Assembly (NCBI GenBank): GCA_900470095.1
Contig: UBZM01000038.1
Coordinates: forward strand, 37,152 to 77,540
Length of the DNA stretch: 40,389 nt
Direction of reading: 5' to 3'
DNA from: Hyphomicrobiales bacterium
GTDB lineage: Bacteria; Pseudomonadota; Alphaproteobacteria; Rhizobiales; Beijerinckiaceae
Shown here: piece after piece, positions 1 through 8,816 of the stretch
Position numbering within the stretch: position 1 is the stretch's first letter
How the letters are laid out: the number at the start of each line of letters is the position of its first letter
The notes under the pieces: generated by a model
Database searches by the model: none
The model's input: the letters and a program-made list of their open reading frames with translations, nothing else
What the model was told of the DNA's origin: nothing
Made by a program: the position numbers and the translations under genes

Positions 1-723
<723 letters not shown>

Positions 724-784
724 GCTTCTGACTGCGGAGGCCCGCGCCGCGTTGCGCCCTGGCCCGCATGACATGACGTTACGA

Positions 785-812
785 CAGGCCAGTCCAGATG
801 CTGGTTGGCCTG
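785..812 (+). other. Interrupted hairpin between ATPase and binding-protein genes
   Basis: CAGGCCA (785-791) pairs with TGGCCTG (806-812), and inside it CCAG (794-797) pairs with CTGG (801-804) around an ATG loop, giving an 11-bp stem with a small internal loop. There is no T-tract, so it is more likely an RNA-stability or processing element in the operon than a terminator. The rest of the 176-base gap 724-899 holds the binding-protein ribosome site and nothing else I can recognise. Confidence 0.35.
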
Positions 813-899
813 GCGCATCCAAAAGAGCCGGCGACGGCTTCCAGGGACGGGTCGCAGGCGAAATAAAAAAGGTCCCTTCTTTCCGGGAAGGAACAACCA

Positions 900-2219
900 A
901 TGACGATTTCAAGACGCGATATGCTGCTAGGCAGCGCGGGCGTGGCCGCGGGCGCCGGCCTGATGGGGCACTTGGGAACCGCCCCCGCCTTCGCCCAGGC
1001 GGCCGCTCCAAAATTCACGCCCGAGCCGGGCGCTCAATTGCGCGTCCTGCGCTGGGCCCCCTTCGTCAAGGGTGAGGAAGACGCCTGGCTCGCCAATACC
1101 AAGAAGTTCACCGACGCGACCGGCGTTCAGGTCCGTATCGACAAGGAAGGCTGGGAGGACATCCGCCCGAAGGCAGCGGTTGCGGCCAATGTCGGCGCCG
1201 GCCCCGACATCGTCTTCGTCTGGTTCGACGACGCCTTCCAGTATCCCGACAAGCTGCTCGACGTCTCTGACCTCGCCAATTATCTCGGCGGCAAATATGG
1301 CGGCTGGTATCCTGGCCTCGAAGGCTACACCAAGAAGGACGGCAAGTTCATTGGCCTTCCGCTGGCGGCCATCGCGAACGCGATCCTGTATCGCGAGAGC
1401 TGGGTCAAGGAAGCCGGACACTCGACCTTTCCGACCAAGACCGATGCTTTCCTCGATCTCTGCAAGGCGCTGAAGGGTAAGGGCCACCCGGCCGGTTTCG
1501 CGCTCGGCAAGGCCGTAGGCGATGGCAACAACTTCGCCCATTGGCTGCTCTGGAGCCATGGCGGCCGTACCGTCGACGACAACGGCAAGGCCGCGATCAA
1601 CAGCCCCGAGACGGTGGCTGCAATCAAATATGCCGCCGAGCTCTATAAGACCTTCATCCCGGGCACGGAAAGCTGGCTCGACATCAACAACAACCGTGCC
1701 TTCCTGGCTGGCGAAGTTTCGGTCACGGCCAACGGCGTCTCGCTGTATTATTCGGCCAAGAATGATCCGAAGCTCGCTGACATGGCCAAGGACATCAAAT
1801 CGGCCAATCTGCCGGTGGGCCCGATTGGCCAGTCGGTCGAACTGCACCAGACGACCTCCTGTGTCGTTTTCAAGTACACGAAGTTCCCGCAGGCTGCGCA
1901 GGCCTATCTCCAGTTCATGTATGAGCAGGAACAGATGCCGACCTGGATCACCCAGGCGAGCGCCTATTGCTGCCAGCCGCTGAAGGCCTATGCCAACAAC
2001 CCGGTCTGGACCTCGGACCCGGTCCACACGCCCTATCAGCGGGCCTCCGAGACGCTGCGGCCGAACGGCTATTCCGGCCCGCTCGGCTATGCCTCTGCAG
2101 CGGTGATGGCTGACTATGTCCTGCTCGACATGTTCGCCGAGGGCGCGACCGGCCAGCGTACGCCTGAGGAAGCGATCAAGCGGGCCGAGGCGCGCATCAA
2201 CCGCTACTACCGCGTCTGA
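900..2219 (+). CDS. Tat-exported extracellular solute-binding protein of a sugar-type ABC importer
   Basis: This 439-residue family 1 type binding protein would capture substrate in the periplasm and deliver it to the two permeases downstream. The N-terminus is a Tat signal: SRRDMLLG followed by an Ala/Gly-rich hydrophobic stretch and a probable cleavage after AFAQA near residue 35. Twin-arginine export implies folding before export. The mature part has the pattern of sugar and polyol binders, for example GADPxIVFVWFDDAFQ-like and LPLAAIANAILYRESWVKEAG segments. The start is fixed by GGAAGG at 886-891, eight bases before ATG. It sits between the ATPase and permease genes with the same orientation. 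The ligand is unknown; the two dehydrogenases nearby suggest a polyol, sugar or sugar acid, which is an inference. Confidence 0.93.
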   Translation: MTISRRDMLLGSAGVAAGAGLMGHLGTAPAFAQAAAPKFTPEPGAQLRVLRWAPFVKGEEDAWLANTKKFTDATGVQVRIDKEGWEDIRPKAAVAANVGAGPDIVFVWFDDAFQYPDKLLDVSDLANYLGGKYGGWYPGLEGYTKKDGKFIGLPLAAIANAILYRESWVKEAGHSTFPTKTDAFLDLCKALKGKGHPAGFALGKAVGDGNNFAHWLLWSHGGRTVDDNGKAAINSPETVAAIKYAAELYKTFIPGTESWLDINNNRAFLAGEVSVTANGVSLYYSAKNDPKLADMAKDIKSANLPVGPIGQSVELHQTTSCVVFKYTKFPQAAQAYLQFMYEQEQMPTWITQASAYCCQPLKAYANNPVWTSDPVHTPYQRASETLRPNGYSGPLGYASAAVMADYVLLDMFAEGATGQRTPEEAIKRAEARINRYYRV

Positions 2220-2234
2220 TCGCTGCAATGAGAC

Positions 2235-2278
2235 GGCGCGGCCACGGCCGCGCCTGCCGGCGGCGGACAGCCGCCGGC
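2235..2278 (+). other. Tandem GC-rich hairpins between binding-protein and permease genes
   Basis: Two perfect inverted repeats lie back to back in the 81-base gap. GGCGCGGC (2235-2242) pairs with GCCGCGCC (2247-2254), and GCCGGCGGC (2256-2264) pairs with GCCGCCGGC (2270-2278). There is no T-tract after either. By analogy with the malE-malF gap of enteric bacteria, such structures can protect the upstream binding-protein message from 3' decay so that it is made in excess of the membrane subunits. That role is inferred here. Confidence 0.6.
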
Positions 2279-2300
2279 CCTGCATTCCAGGGAGGCCATC

Positions 2301-3248
2301 ATGGCTGACACCGCACTTGCACGGCCAACCGAGCGCGCCAAGCCGTCATTGCTGTCGCGACTGAGCCAGAGCCGCAACGGACTCGGCCTGCTCTTCATGG
2401 TCCCTGCGGCCATCTTCCTGCTTGTCTTCCTCGCCTGGCCGCTGGTGCTTGGCGTCTGGCTCGGCTTCACCGATACCCGCATCGGCCGGGCGGGCGTCTT
2501 CATCGGCCTCGAGAACTACGAGTCATTGCTCACGGACTCGGTGTTCCGGCTCGCGGTCTTCAATACCATCCTCTACACGGTCGTCGCCTCGGCCCTGAAA
2601 TTCGCGCTCGGGCTCTGGCTGGCGCTGCTGCTGAATGAGCACCTGCCCTTCAAGGCCTTCATTCGCGCCATTGTGCTGCTGCCCTGGGTGGTACCGACCG
2701 TGCTCTCGGCGATCGCCTTCTGGTGGATCTTCGACACCCAGTTCTCGGTGATCTCCTGGGCTCTGAAGGAGCTCGGCCTGATCTCGACCAATATCAACTT
2801 CCTCGGCGACACCACCAATGCGCGCGCCTCGGTGATCGCGGCCAATGTCTGGCGCGGTATTCCCTTCGTCGCAATTTCGCTGCTGGCCGGCCTGCAGACC
2901 ATTTCGCCCTCGCTCTACGAGGCCGCGATGTTGGACGGCGCGACCAACTGGCAGCGCTTTCGCTTCATCACCCTGCCGCTGCTGTCGCCGATCATCGCAG
3001 TCGTGATGACCTTCTCGGTGCTGTTCACCTTCACCGATTTCCAGCTCATCTACGTGCTGACCCGCGGCGGCCCGCTCAACGCCACTCACCTGATGGCGAC
3101 CCTCTCCTTCCAGCGCGCCATTCCGGGTGGCCAGCTCGGTGAAGGCGCGGCAATCGCGGTCGCGATGATCCCCTTCCTGCTCGGAGCGATCCTATTCAGC
3201 TATTTCGGCCTGCAGCGGCGGAAATGGCAGCAGGGCGGCGCGGATTGA
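2301..3248 (+). CDS. Sugar ABC transporter permease (MalF/UgpA type)
   Basis: This 315-residue inner-membrane protein is the first of two permease subunits. The hydrophobic pattern gives about six membrane segments, the first near residues 28-50 (LLFMVPAAIFLLVFLAWPLVLG). Near residue 210 is the cytoplasmic EAA coupling loop (YEAAMLDGATNWQRF, then TLPLL), which docks on the ATPase. The start ATG has the ribosome site GGGAGG at 2290-2295. It ends 11 bases before the second permease start, so the two are almost certainly co-translated. WPLVLGVWLGFTD near the N-terminus is usual for permeases of family 1 sugar importers. Substrate unknown. Confidence 0.95.
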   Translation: MADTALARPTERAKPSLLSRLSQSRNGLGLLFMVPAAIFLLVFLAWPLVLGVWLGFTDTRIGRAGVFIGLENYESLLTDSVFRLAVFNTILYTVVASALKFALGLWLALLLNEHLPFKAFIRAIVLLPWVVPTVLSAIAFWWIFDTQFSVISWALKELGLISTNINFLGDTTNARASVIAANVWRGIPFVAISLLAGLQTISPSLYEAAMLDGATNWQRFRFITLPLLSPIIAVVMTFSVLFTFTDFQLIYVLTRGGPLNATHLMATLSFQRAIPGGQLGEGAAIAVAMIPFLLGAILFSYFGLQRRKWQQGGAD

Positions 3249-3259
3249 GGACGCCAGCC

Positions 3260-4165
3260 ATGACCGACATCAGCCAACCGACCGCCCCGCGCGTTCAGCT
3301 CACCGACGAAAGCGTCGGCACCAGCTACATGGCCAACCTGCCGCGTCGGCTGGTGACCACCTGGTTGCCGCTCCTCGTCTTCATCTTCGTGCTGTTGTTT
3401 CCATTCTACTGGATGGGCGTGACGGCGCTGAAACCCAATCACGAGTTGACGGATTTCAAGAGCCACAACCCGCTCTGGCCGGGCGAGCCTACGCTGCGCC
3501 ACATCAAATATCTGCTGTTCGAAACCACCTATCCGCACTGGCTGCTTAACACGATCGTGGTCTCGATCGGATCGACGATCCTGTCGCTCACCGCCGCCGT
3601 GTTCGCCGCCTATGCGATCGAGCGTCTGCGCTTCACCGGCTCGCGGATCACCGGTCTGGCGATCTTCCTCGCCTATCTCGTTCCGCCCTCGATCCTGTTC
3701 ATTCCGCTTGCCGTGCTGATCTTCGGCTTCGGCATCTACGACACCAAGTTCGCGCTGATCTTCACCTATCCGACCTTTCTGGTGCCGTTCTGCACCTGGC
3801 TTCTGATGGGTTATTTCCGCTCGATCCCCTACGAGCTGGAGGAATGCGCGCTCGTCGACGGCGCCAGCCGCTGGCAGATCCTGGTCAAGATCATCCTGCC
3901 GCTGGCGGTGCCAGGGCTGATCTCGGCCGGCATCTTCGCCTTTACCCTCTCCTGGAACGAGTTCATCTACGCGCTCACCTTCATCCAGTCCTCGGAGAAC
4001 AAGACCGTTGCGGTCGGCGTGCTCACCGAGCTGGTGCGCGGGGACGTCTATGAATGGGGGGCGCTGATGGCCGGCGCGTTGCTCGGCTCGCTCCCGGTCG
4101 TCATTCTCTACTCCTTCTTCGTCGAGCATTACGTCTCGTCGATGACCGGAGCGGTGAAGGAATAA
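3260..4165 (+). CDS. Sugar ABC transporter permease (MalG/UgpE type)
   Basis: This 301-residue inner-membrane protein is the second permease. I chose ATG 3260 (MTDISQPTAP) because it follows a TTGAGGA ribosome site overlapping the stop of the first permease; an upstream in-frame start at 3224 would overlap the previous gene and adds an Arg-rich tail. Features seen are an N-terminal membrane segment (LPLLVFIFVLLFPFYWM), four or five further segments, and an EAA loop (ELEECALVDGASRWQIL, then ILPLAVPGL) about two thirds of the way along. The segment FTLSWNEFIYALTF is characteristic of MalG-type subunits. A short GGGCCC-GCC-GGGCCC hairpin (4173-4187) follows the stop, then the dehydrogenase gene. 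Confidence 0.95.
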   Translation: MTDISQPTAPRVQLTDESVGTSYMANLPRRLVTTWLPLLVFIFVLLFPFYWMGVTALKPNHELTDFKSHNPLWPGEPTLRHIKYLLFETTYPHWLLNTIVVSIGSTILSLTAAVFAAYAIERLRFTGSRITGLAIFLAYLVPPSILFIPLAVLIFGFGIYDTKFALIFTYPTFLVPFCTWLLMGYFRSIPYELEECALVDGASRWQILVKIILPLAVPGLISAGIFAFTLSWNEFIYALTFIQSSENKTVAVGVLTELVRGDVYEWGALMAGALLGSLPVVILYSFFVEHYVSSMTGAVKE

Positions 4166-4212
4166 TCAAGCGGGGCCCGCCGGGCCCTGCCTGCGTTTGA
4201 GGAACTGCTTTC

Positions 4213-5112
4213 GTGAACGAGATCAAATCCATCGCCTTCGTCGGGCTCGGCGCCATGGGGGCGCCGATGGCCGAGAACCTCGTGAAGCGTCAGTTCCGGG
4301 TCACCGGCTTCGATATGCGCGAGAGCGCCCGCGAGGCGCTGGTCTCAGCCGGGGGCCACGCTGCCGAGAGCGCCGCGGCGGCCGCAAAGGATGCCGATGC
4401 GCTCGTCATGATGGTCGTCAATGCCGCGCAGGCGAGGTCAGTCCTGTTCGAGGCCGGCACCCTGGCGGCACTCGCGCCCGGCGCAAGCGTGCTGCTGATG
4501 GCCACCTGCCCTCCCGGCGAGGTCGAGGCGATCGCGACGGAGGTCACGAAAACCGGCCGGCACCTCGTCGATGCTCCCGTCTCCGGCGGCATCAGCGGCG
4601 CGCGCGGCGCGACGCTGACCATCATGGTCGGTGCCCCGCAGGAGAGTTTCGCACTGGCCAAGCCCGTGCTCGATGCGATGGGCGACAAGGTCTTCCATGT
4701 CGGCCAGAAGCCCGGGCAGGGCGCGACCGTGAAGACGGTCAACCAACTGCTCTGCGGCGTCCATATCGCGGTCGCGGCCGAGGCACTCTCGCTCGCCGAG
4801 AAGGCCGGGATCGACGGCAGGATCCTCTTCGAGATCATGGGCGGCTCGGCCGCCTCGTCCTGGATGCTGCGGGATCGCGGTCCGCGCATGCTGCTGGACG
4901 ATGCCCCCGTCGCCAGTGCGGTCGATATTTTCGTCAAGGATCTCGGGATCGTCCTCGATGCCGGCCGAGCCGCCAGGACAGCACTGCCGCTCGCCGCCGC
5001 CGCGCATCAGATGTTCCTGGCGAGTTCCGGCCTCGGCCATGGCGCGCGCGACGATTCGCAGGTCGTGCGGGCCTATCGCGCGCTCAACGCCAAACCCGCG
5101 AATGATCCGTGA
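4213..5112 (+). CDS. NAD(P)-dependent beta-hydroxyacid dehydrogenase (3-hydroxyisobutyrate dehydrogenase family)
   Basis: The 299-residue product is a cytoplasmic dehydrogenase of the 3-hydroxyisobutyrate / tartronate semialdehyde reductase / 6-phosphogluconate-like family, acting on small beta-hydroxyacids or their semialdehydes. It begins with the Rossmann motif IAFVGLGAMGAPMA (residues 7-20). DAPVSGGISGA (120-130) is the substrate loop, and K174 with N177 in ATVKTVNQLL matches the catalytic Lys-x-x-Asn. The start is GTG 4213, supported by GAGGAA at 4199-4204; no better ATG exists. It follows the ABC permeases on the same strand after 47 bases and is probably the last gene of that operon, so it may oxidise the imported substrate or a product of it. 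The exact substrate is not readable. Confidence 0.92.
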   Translation: MNEIKSIAFVGLGAMGAPMAENLVKRQFRVTGFDMRESAREALVSAGGHAAESAAAAAKDADALVMMVVNAAQARSVLFEAGTLAALAPGASVLLMATCPPGEVEAIATEVTKTGRHLVDAPVSGGISGARGATLTIMVGAPQESFALAKPVLDAMGDKVFHVGQKPGQGATVKTVNQLLCGVHIAVAAEALSLAEKAGIDGRILFEIMGGSAASSWMLRDRGPRMLLDDAPVASAVDIFVKDLGIVLDAGRAARTALPLAAAAHQMFLASSGLGHGARDDSQVVRAYRALNAKPANDP

Positions 5113-5119
5113 GCGGGAT

Positions 5120-6199
5120 CTAGCGTTTGGGCGGTGTCGTCGTGCCTCGCACGATGAGCTCCGGCGTCAGCACGATCCGCTGCGTCGGCGCGGTCGGATT
5201 CTCGATGCGCCTGATCAGCAGTTCCGCCGATTTGCGGCCCATCTCATCCTGGAAGTTCTTCAGCGTGGTCAGCGCCGGATACCACTGAGCCGCTTCCTGC
5301 ACGTCGTCGCAGCCCACGAGCGAGAACTCGACCCCGGCCTCCAGCCCACGATGACGCAAGCCGAGCATCGCGCCGAAGGCGATGAGGTCATTGAAGCAGA
5401 CTGCCGCGGTTGGCGGGTTCTCCGCATCGAGCACCTTCTGAATGCCCTTGAGGCCGTTCTCGCGGGTGCCGATCGACGCATAGACCAACGCAGGATCAAG
5501 CGGAATCCCGTGCCGGGCGAGCGTCTCGCAGTAGCCGCGGTACCGGTTCCGGCCCGTCGAGATCAGGTTGTTTTCGCCGAGGAAGGCGATGCGCCGGTGG
5601 CCAAGCCCGATCAGATGTTCGAGCGCCAGCACGGTGCCATGATGATCATCCGACCCCACGAAATCGAGGTCGAGGCCCGGAATCTCCCGGGAGAGCTGGA
5701 CCAGCGGAACACCGGCCGCAATCAGATGGCCGAAGGTTTCAGCCGTGCTGCCGCCTGCGGCACAGATCACCATACCATCGGGCCGGTACTCCTTCAGGGT
5801 GTTCAGGACGCGGTCCTGCCGCTCCAGGTTCTCCGCATAGGTGCCGAGCAGGATCGAGCGGCCATGCGCCGTCGCCGTTTCCTCGATCGCGGCCAGGAGT
5901 TCGGCGAAATAGGGATTGGTGATGTCGTGGAAGCCGACGCCGAGGATATTGGTGCGGTCAGTTCTCAGCGAGGCGGCGCTGCGGTTGTAGCTGTAGCCCA
6001 TGTCGCGCGCGATCTGCTGTACCCGCAGCCGCGTCGCATCCGCGACGAGAGGCGAGCCGCGCAGGGCCAGCGACACCGTCGCCGTCGACACAGAGAGGTG
6101 GTCGGCGATGATCTGCAACGTCACGCGCCCACGGCCCGGTGCAGCCAGTCCCGCCTTCCCGGCTGGCTCGGCCTCCGGGGTGTGGCCGTTGCTGGTCAT
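5120..6199 (-). CDS. LacI-family transcriptional regulator
   Basis: This 359-residue DNA-binding repressor or activator probably controls the adjacent transporter and dehydrogenase genes. After a short variable tail comes a LacI helix-turn-helix (VTLQIIADHLSVSTATVSLAL, about 26-46) with the hinge GYSYNRSAASLRT. The rest is a periplasmic-binding-protein-like sensor domain with the family motifs ILGVGFHDITNPYFAELLAAIE and RRIAFLGENN, and VGCDDVQEAAQWYPALTTL near the end. It converges with the first dehydrogenase gene (7 bases apart) and diverges from the second with a 104-base gap that should hold its operator. The effector is presumably the imported carbohydrate or a metabolite of it, which is inferred from position only. 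Confidence 0.93.
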   Translation of the reverse strand: MTSNGHTPEAEPAGKAGLAAPGRGRVTLQIIADHLSVSTATVSLALRGSPLVADATRLRVQQIARDMGYSYNRSAASLRTDRTNILGVGFHDITNPYFAELLAAIEETATAHGRSILLGTYAENLERQDRVLNTLKEYRPDGMVICAAGGSTAETFGHLIAAGVPLVQLSREIPGLDLDFVGSDDHHGTVLALEHLIGLGHRRIAFLGENNLISTGRNRYRGYCETLARHGIPLDPALVYASIGTRENGLKGIQKVLDAENPPTAAVCFNDLIAFGAMLGLRHRGLEAGVEFSLVGCDDVQEAAQWYPALTTLKNFQDEMGRKSAELLIRRIENPTAPTQRIVLTPELIVRGTTTPPKR

Positions 6200-6211
6200 G
6201 ACACGCCCTCT

Positions 6212-6268
6212 TCAGACGGAAGCGAAAGAGTCCCGCGAGTTTCAACCGGCCTGCGAAAGGCCGTCTGA
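6212..6268. promoter_or_regulatory. Inverted repeat in the LacI / dehydrogenase divergent promoter region
   Basis: TCAGACGG (6212-6219) and its exact complement CCGTCTGA (6261-6268) face each other 41 bases apart, between the LacI gene start and the divergent dehydrogenase. A GCGAAAG heptamer is also repeated directly just inside each arm (6222-6228 and 6253-6259). These could be paired half-sites for the LacI regulator, although classical LacI operators are compact palindromes. A TATAAG at 6283-6288 could be part of the rightward promoter. Functional assignment is inference. Confidence 0.35.
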
Positions 6269-6303
6269 CCGAGTCCTTCTCATATAAGTCGGAGAAATTG
6301 AAG

Positions 6304-7215
6304 ATGAGCACCGCGAAAGAGTCCATCGGCTTCATCGGCGTCGGCCTGATGGGGCAAGGCATGGCCCGCAGCCTGCTCGACAAGGGCTTCCAGCTCACAG
6401 TGATGGGCCACCGCAACCGAAAGCCGGTCGAGGAGTTGGTGGCGGCTGGCGCGACGGAGGCCAGGACGCCGAAGGAACTGGCTTCGCAGGCGACGATCAT
6501 CTTCCTGTGCGTGACCGGCTCGCCCCAGGTCGAGGCCGTGCTGAACGGCCCGGACGGCATCGTCGCCGGCGCCAGGCCGGGCACGATCGTGGTCGATTGC
6601 TCGACCTCCGATCCCGGTTCGACCATCCGCCTTGCTGCCGAACTCGAGGCGAAGGGCCTGAATCTCTGCGACGCACCGCTCGGCGGCACGCCGGCACAAG
6701 CCGTCCAGGGACAGCTCTCGACCATGATCGGTGCCAGCGATGCGGTCTTCGCCCGCATCAAGCCGGCCTGCGAGGCCTGGGCGCAGAAGGTCGTCCATCT
6801 CGGCCCCGTCGGCGACGGCCACAAGATGAAGCTGCTCAACAACTTCCTGTCGATGGGCTACGGCGCGATCTATTCCGAGGCGCTCGCTCTGGCCCAGAAG
6901 ATCGGCATCACGCCGCAGACCTTCAACAGTGTGCTCTCCGGCAGCCGGATGGATTGCGGCTTCTATCAGACCTTCATGAAATACGTGCTGGAACGCGACC
7001 GCGACGCGCACAAGTTCACGCTGGTCAACGCGCTGAAGGATGTGCGCTATCTCGAAGGCGTCGCCAATGCGGCAGGCGTCCCGAACCCGATCGGCAACGC
7101 CGTCAAGAACGCCTATGCCTCTGCCGTCGCCAATGGCCGGGGCGATGACTACGTGCCGATGCTCTCCGACTGGATTGCGGAGCAGAGCGGCGTTTCGCTG
7201 GCACGGAAGGGCTGA
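6304..7215 (+). CDS. NAD(P)-dependent beta-hydroxyacid dehydrogenase (second copy, GarR/HIBADH family)
   Basis: The 303-residue product is a second member of the same dehydrogenase family as the gene at 4213, but clearly diverged from it. It has the Rossmann motif IGFIGVGLMGQGMA (8-21), the substrate loop DAPLGGTPAQA (123-133) and the catalytic K176 / N179 in KMKLLNNF. I chose ATG 6304 because GGAG at 6291-6294 gives nine bases of spacing; an in-frame TTG at 6298 is too close. It is transcribed away from the LacI gene, so it is likely a target of that regulator. Two such enzymes beside one importer could serve successive steps or different stereoisomers, which is inference. Confidence 0.92.
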   Translation: MSTAKESIGFIGVGLMGQGMARSLLDKGFQLTVMGHRNRKPVEELVAAGATEARTPKELASQATIIFLCVTGSPQVEAVLNGPDGIVAGARPGTIVVDCSTSDPGSTIRLAAELEAKGLNLCDAPLGGTPAQAVQGQLSTMIGASDAVFARIKPACEAWAQKVVHLGPVGDGHKMKLLNNFLSMGYGAIYSEALALAQKIGITPQTFNSVLSGSRMDCGFYQTFMKYVLERDRDAHKFTLVNALKDVRYLEGVANAAGVPNPIGNAVKNAYASAVANGRGDDYVPMLSDWIAEQSGVSLARKG

Positions 7216-7228
7216 GCCCTGCCGGCGC

Positions 7229-8143
7229 TCAATCGAGCCGGGCCGAGCCTTCGGGCACGGCTCGGACCCGCTCGCGATAGAGCAGATAGAGGCCCGACGA
7301 GATCACGATGGCTGCGCCGATGAAGGTCCAGCGGTCGGGAAGCTGCCCGAAGACGAGATAGCCCAGCGCGACCATCCAGACGATCTGCGAATAGATGAAC
7401 GGCGCCAGCACCGTCGCGGGCGCCAGCCGGTGCGCCAGGATCAGCAGCCAATGCCCGAAGCCGCCCATGGCGCCGGTCACCAGCATCAGCGCCCAAGGCA
7501 ACGGTCCATCCGGCCAGGTCCAGAACAGGGGAATGAGCGGCAGCAGCGCGACCGTTCCCGCGACGCCGGAATAGACCATAGTCGTCTCCGGCGGGTCGAA
7601 GGCCGCCAAAAGCCGGGTCGAGATCGAATAGAACGCATAGCAAACGACGCCGATCATGCAGAGCAGCGCCGCCGGATGCATGCCGCCGAGGCCGGGCCGT
7701 GTGATGACGAGCACGCCGATGAACCCGACGCCGATCGCGACGAGCCGGCGCGGCCCCGGCCATTCGCCAAGCAGCGGCCCGGAAACCAGCGCCACCAAAA
7801 GCGGCGTCGCGAACATGATCGACACGGTCTCGGCGAGCTGCAGATATTTCAGCGCGAAGAAGTTCAGGCCCGTCGAACCGAGCAGCAACAGCGAACGGAC
7901 TGCCTGCAGCCAGGGCTTCTTGGTGCGCAGGATACCGGGATGGCTCCAGGGGTTCAGCAGCAGCGAGACCAGGATCATGCTGCCGGCATAGCGCGCGAAC
8001 ACCACCTGAAGCGGGTCCATATGACCGGCCAGCCATTTCGCGCTGGTATCGAGCAGTGAGAAACACAGCACAGCGCCGCACATCAGCCCGATGGCGATCA
8101 GGCGGGAGCGGCCCGTTTCCGGTCGATGGGAATAGGCGGGCAA
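7229..8143 (-). CDS. EamA-family (drug/metabolite transporter superfamily) permease
   Basis: This 304-residue inner-membrane protein is built from two EamA repeats with about ten predicted membrane segments. Seen in order are GLMCGAVLCFSLLDTSAKWL at the start, the junction FFALKYLQLAETVSIMFATPLLVALVSG with GEWPGPRRLVAIGVGFIGVLVITRPG in the first repeat, and LAPATVLAPFIYSQIVWMVALGYLVFGQLPD in the second. The family exports or imports small metabolites, and the individual substrate cannot be inferred. A paralogue with the same architecture is at 38723-39664. It converges with the dehydrogenase (13 bases) and lies downstream of the MarR gene on the same strand with 97 bases between. Confidence 0.92.
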   Translation of the reverse strand: MPAYSHRPETGRSRLIAIGLMCGAVLCFSLLDTSAKWLAGHMDPLQVVFARYAGSMILVSLLLNPWSHPGILRTKKPWLQAVRSLLLLGSTGLNFFALKYLQLAETVSIMFATPLLVALVSGPLLGEWPGPRRLVAIGVGFIGVLVITRPGLGGMHPAALLCMIGVVCYAFYSISTRLLAAFDPPETTMVYSGVAGTVALLPLIPLFWTWPDGPLPWALMLVTGAMGGFGHWLLILAHRLAPATVLAPFIYSQIVWMVALGYLVFGQLPDRWTFIGAAIVISSGLYLLYRERVRAVPEGSARLD

Positions 8144-8240
8144 AGGACCGTCCCGTCATGCGTGAGGAGAATGACGGAGAGAGATTTAACCGATTTAGGG
8201 AACGACGCCAGCGCCAGGGGGCATGCGTTCCATGCGCTGA

Positions 8241-8723
8241 TCAGGCCTCAGCCTCGGCCTCGTCGCCATCAGCGTCAGGCTCGTCGATCTCAGCCCCCGC
8301 CCTGGACAGGCCCTTCGAGGCCTTGCGCAGCAGCTTACGGAGCTGCTTGCGCTCCTTGGCGTCGAGCTTTTCCAGCAGTTCGTCCTCGACCTGATTCCAG
8401 ACCGCATCGAGCGCAGCCGCGGTCTTCTGACCGTGCTCGGTCAACGCGACCTGAACCAGCCGGCCATCGCGGCTACCGCCCTCGCGCGTCACCAGCCCCT
8501 GCAAGGAGAGCCGGCCAATGGTCTTGGACACGGTCGGCGGTTTGACCCGAAGCAGGGTCGCGAGTTCGCCCATCGTCATCGGGGCTGGCTGGAGGGCCTT
8601 CAGCGCCTGCTCCTGCCCGGGAAAGAGCCCGAGACCGTTGAGCCTCTCGCCCATGCGCGCCCGATGCAGGCGCGCGGCCACAAGGAGAGCTCGACCGACG
8701 CTTTTCTCGAGGGACTTGGTCAT
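8241..8723 (-). CDS. MarR-family transcriptional regulator
   Basis: This 160-residue winged-helix regulator starts at ATG 8723, with AAGGA seven bases upstream; an upstream in-frame start would add an implausible 31-residue tail. The core is MTMGELATLLRVKPPTVSKTIGRLSLQGLVTREGGSRDGR described in two parts: recognition helix around PPTVSKTIGRL and wing around REGGSRDGRLVQVALT. The C-terminus is highly charged (Lys/Arg-rich, then Asp/Glu/Ala-rich, ending DEAEAEA), an unusual acidic tail. It lies immediately downstream of the amidohydrolase/oxidase operon and upstream of the EamA permease, so it could regulate either; this is unproven. MarR proteins usually act as dimers that lose DNA binding on contact with a phenolic or other small ligand. 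Confidence 0.9.
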   Translation of the reverse strand: MTKSLEKSVGRALLVAARLHRARMGERLNGLGLFPGQEQALKALQPAPMTMGELATLLRVKPPTVSKTIGRLSLQGLVTREGGSRDGRLVQVALTEHGQKTAAALDAVWNQVEDELLEKLDAKERKQLRKLLRKASKGLSRAGAEIDEPDADGDEAEAEA

Positions 8724-8769
8724 GAGCCGGTCCTTGGAAACTGCTCGGAAATCTATTCGCCGGCTCTGA

Positions 8770-8783
8770 GATCGCTTGCGATC
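8770..8783. promoter_or_regulatory. Candidate MarR operator (14-base palindrome)
   Basis: GATCGC-TT-GCGATC is a perfect inverted repeat 46-60 bases upstream of the MarR gene start, in the only non-coding stretch before it. The flanks extend the symmetry loosely (TGA on one side, ATGA on the other). Size and position suit autoregulation by a dimeric winged-helix protein. It could also be a weak hairpin ending the upstream operon. Confidence 0.35.
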
Positions 8784-8816
8784 ATGACAGTGTGATGACG
8801 CAAGTGCAGCGCACAA

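Noticed and set aside
927..2285. 452-residue minus-strand open frame over the binding-protein gene
   Set aside because: Antisense shadow; the plus strand has a Tat signal, ribosome site and family motifs.
4901..6268. 455-residue plus-strand open frame over the LacI gene
   Set aside because: The minus strand carries an unmistakable LacI protein; the plus-strand product matches nothing.
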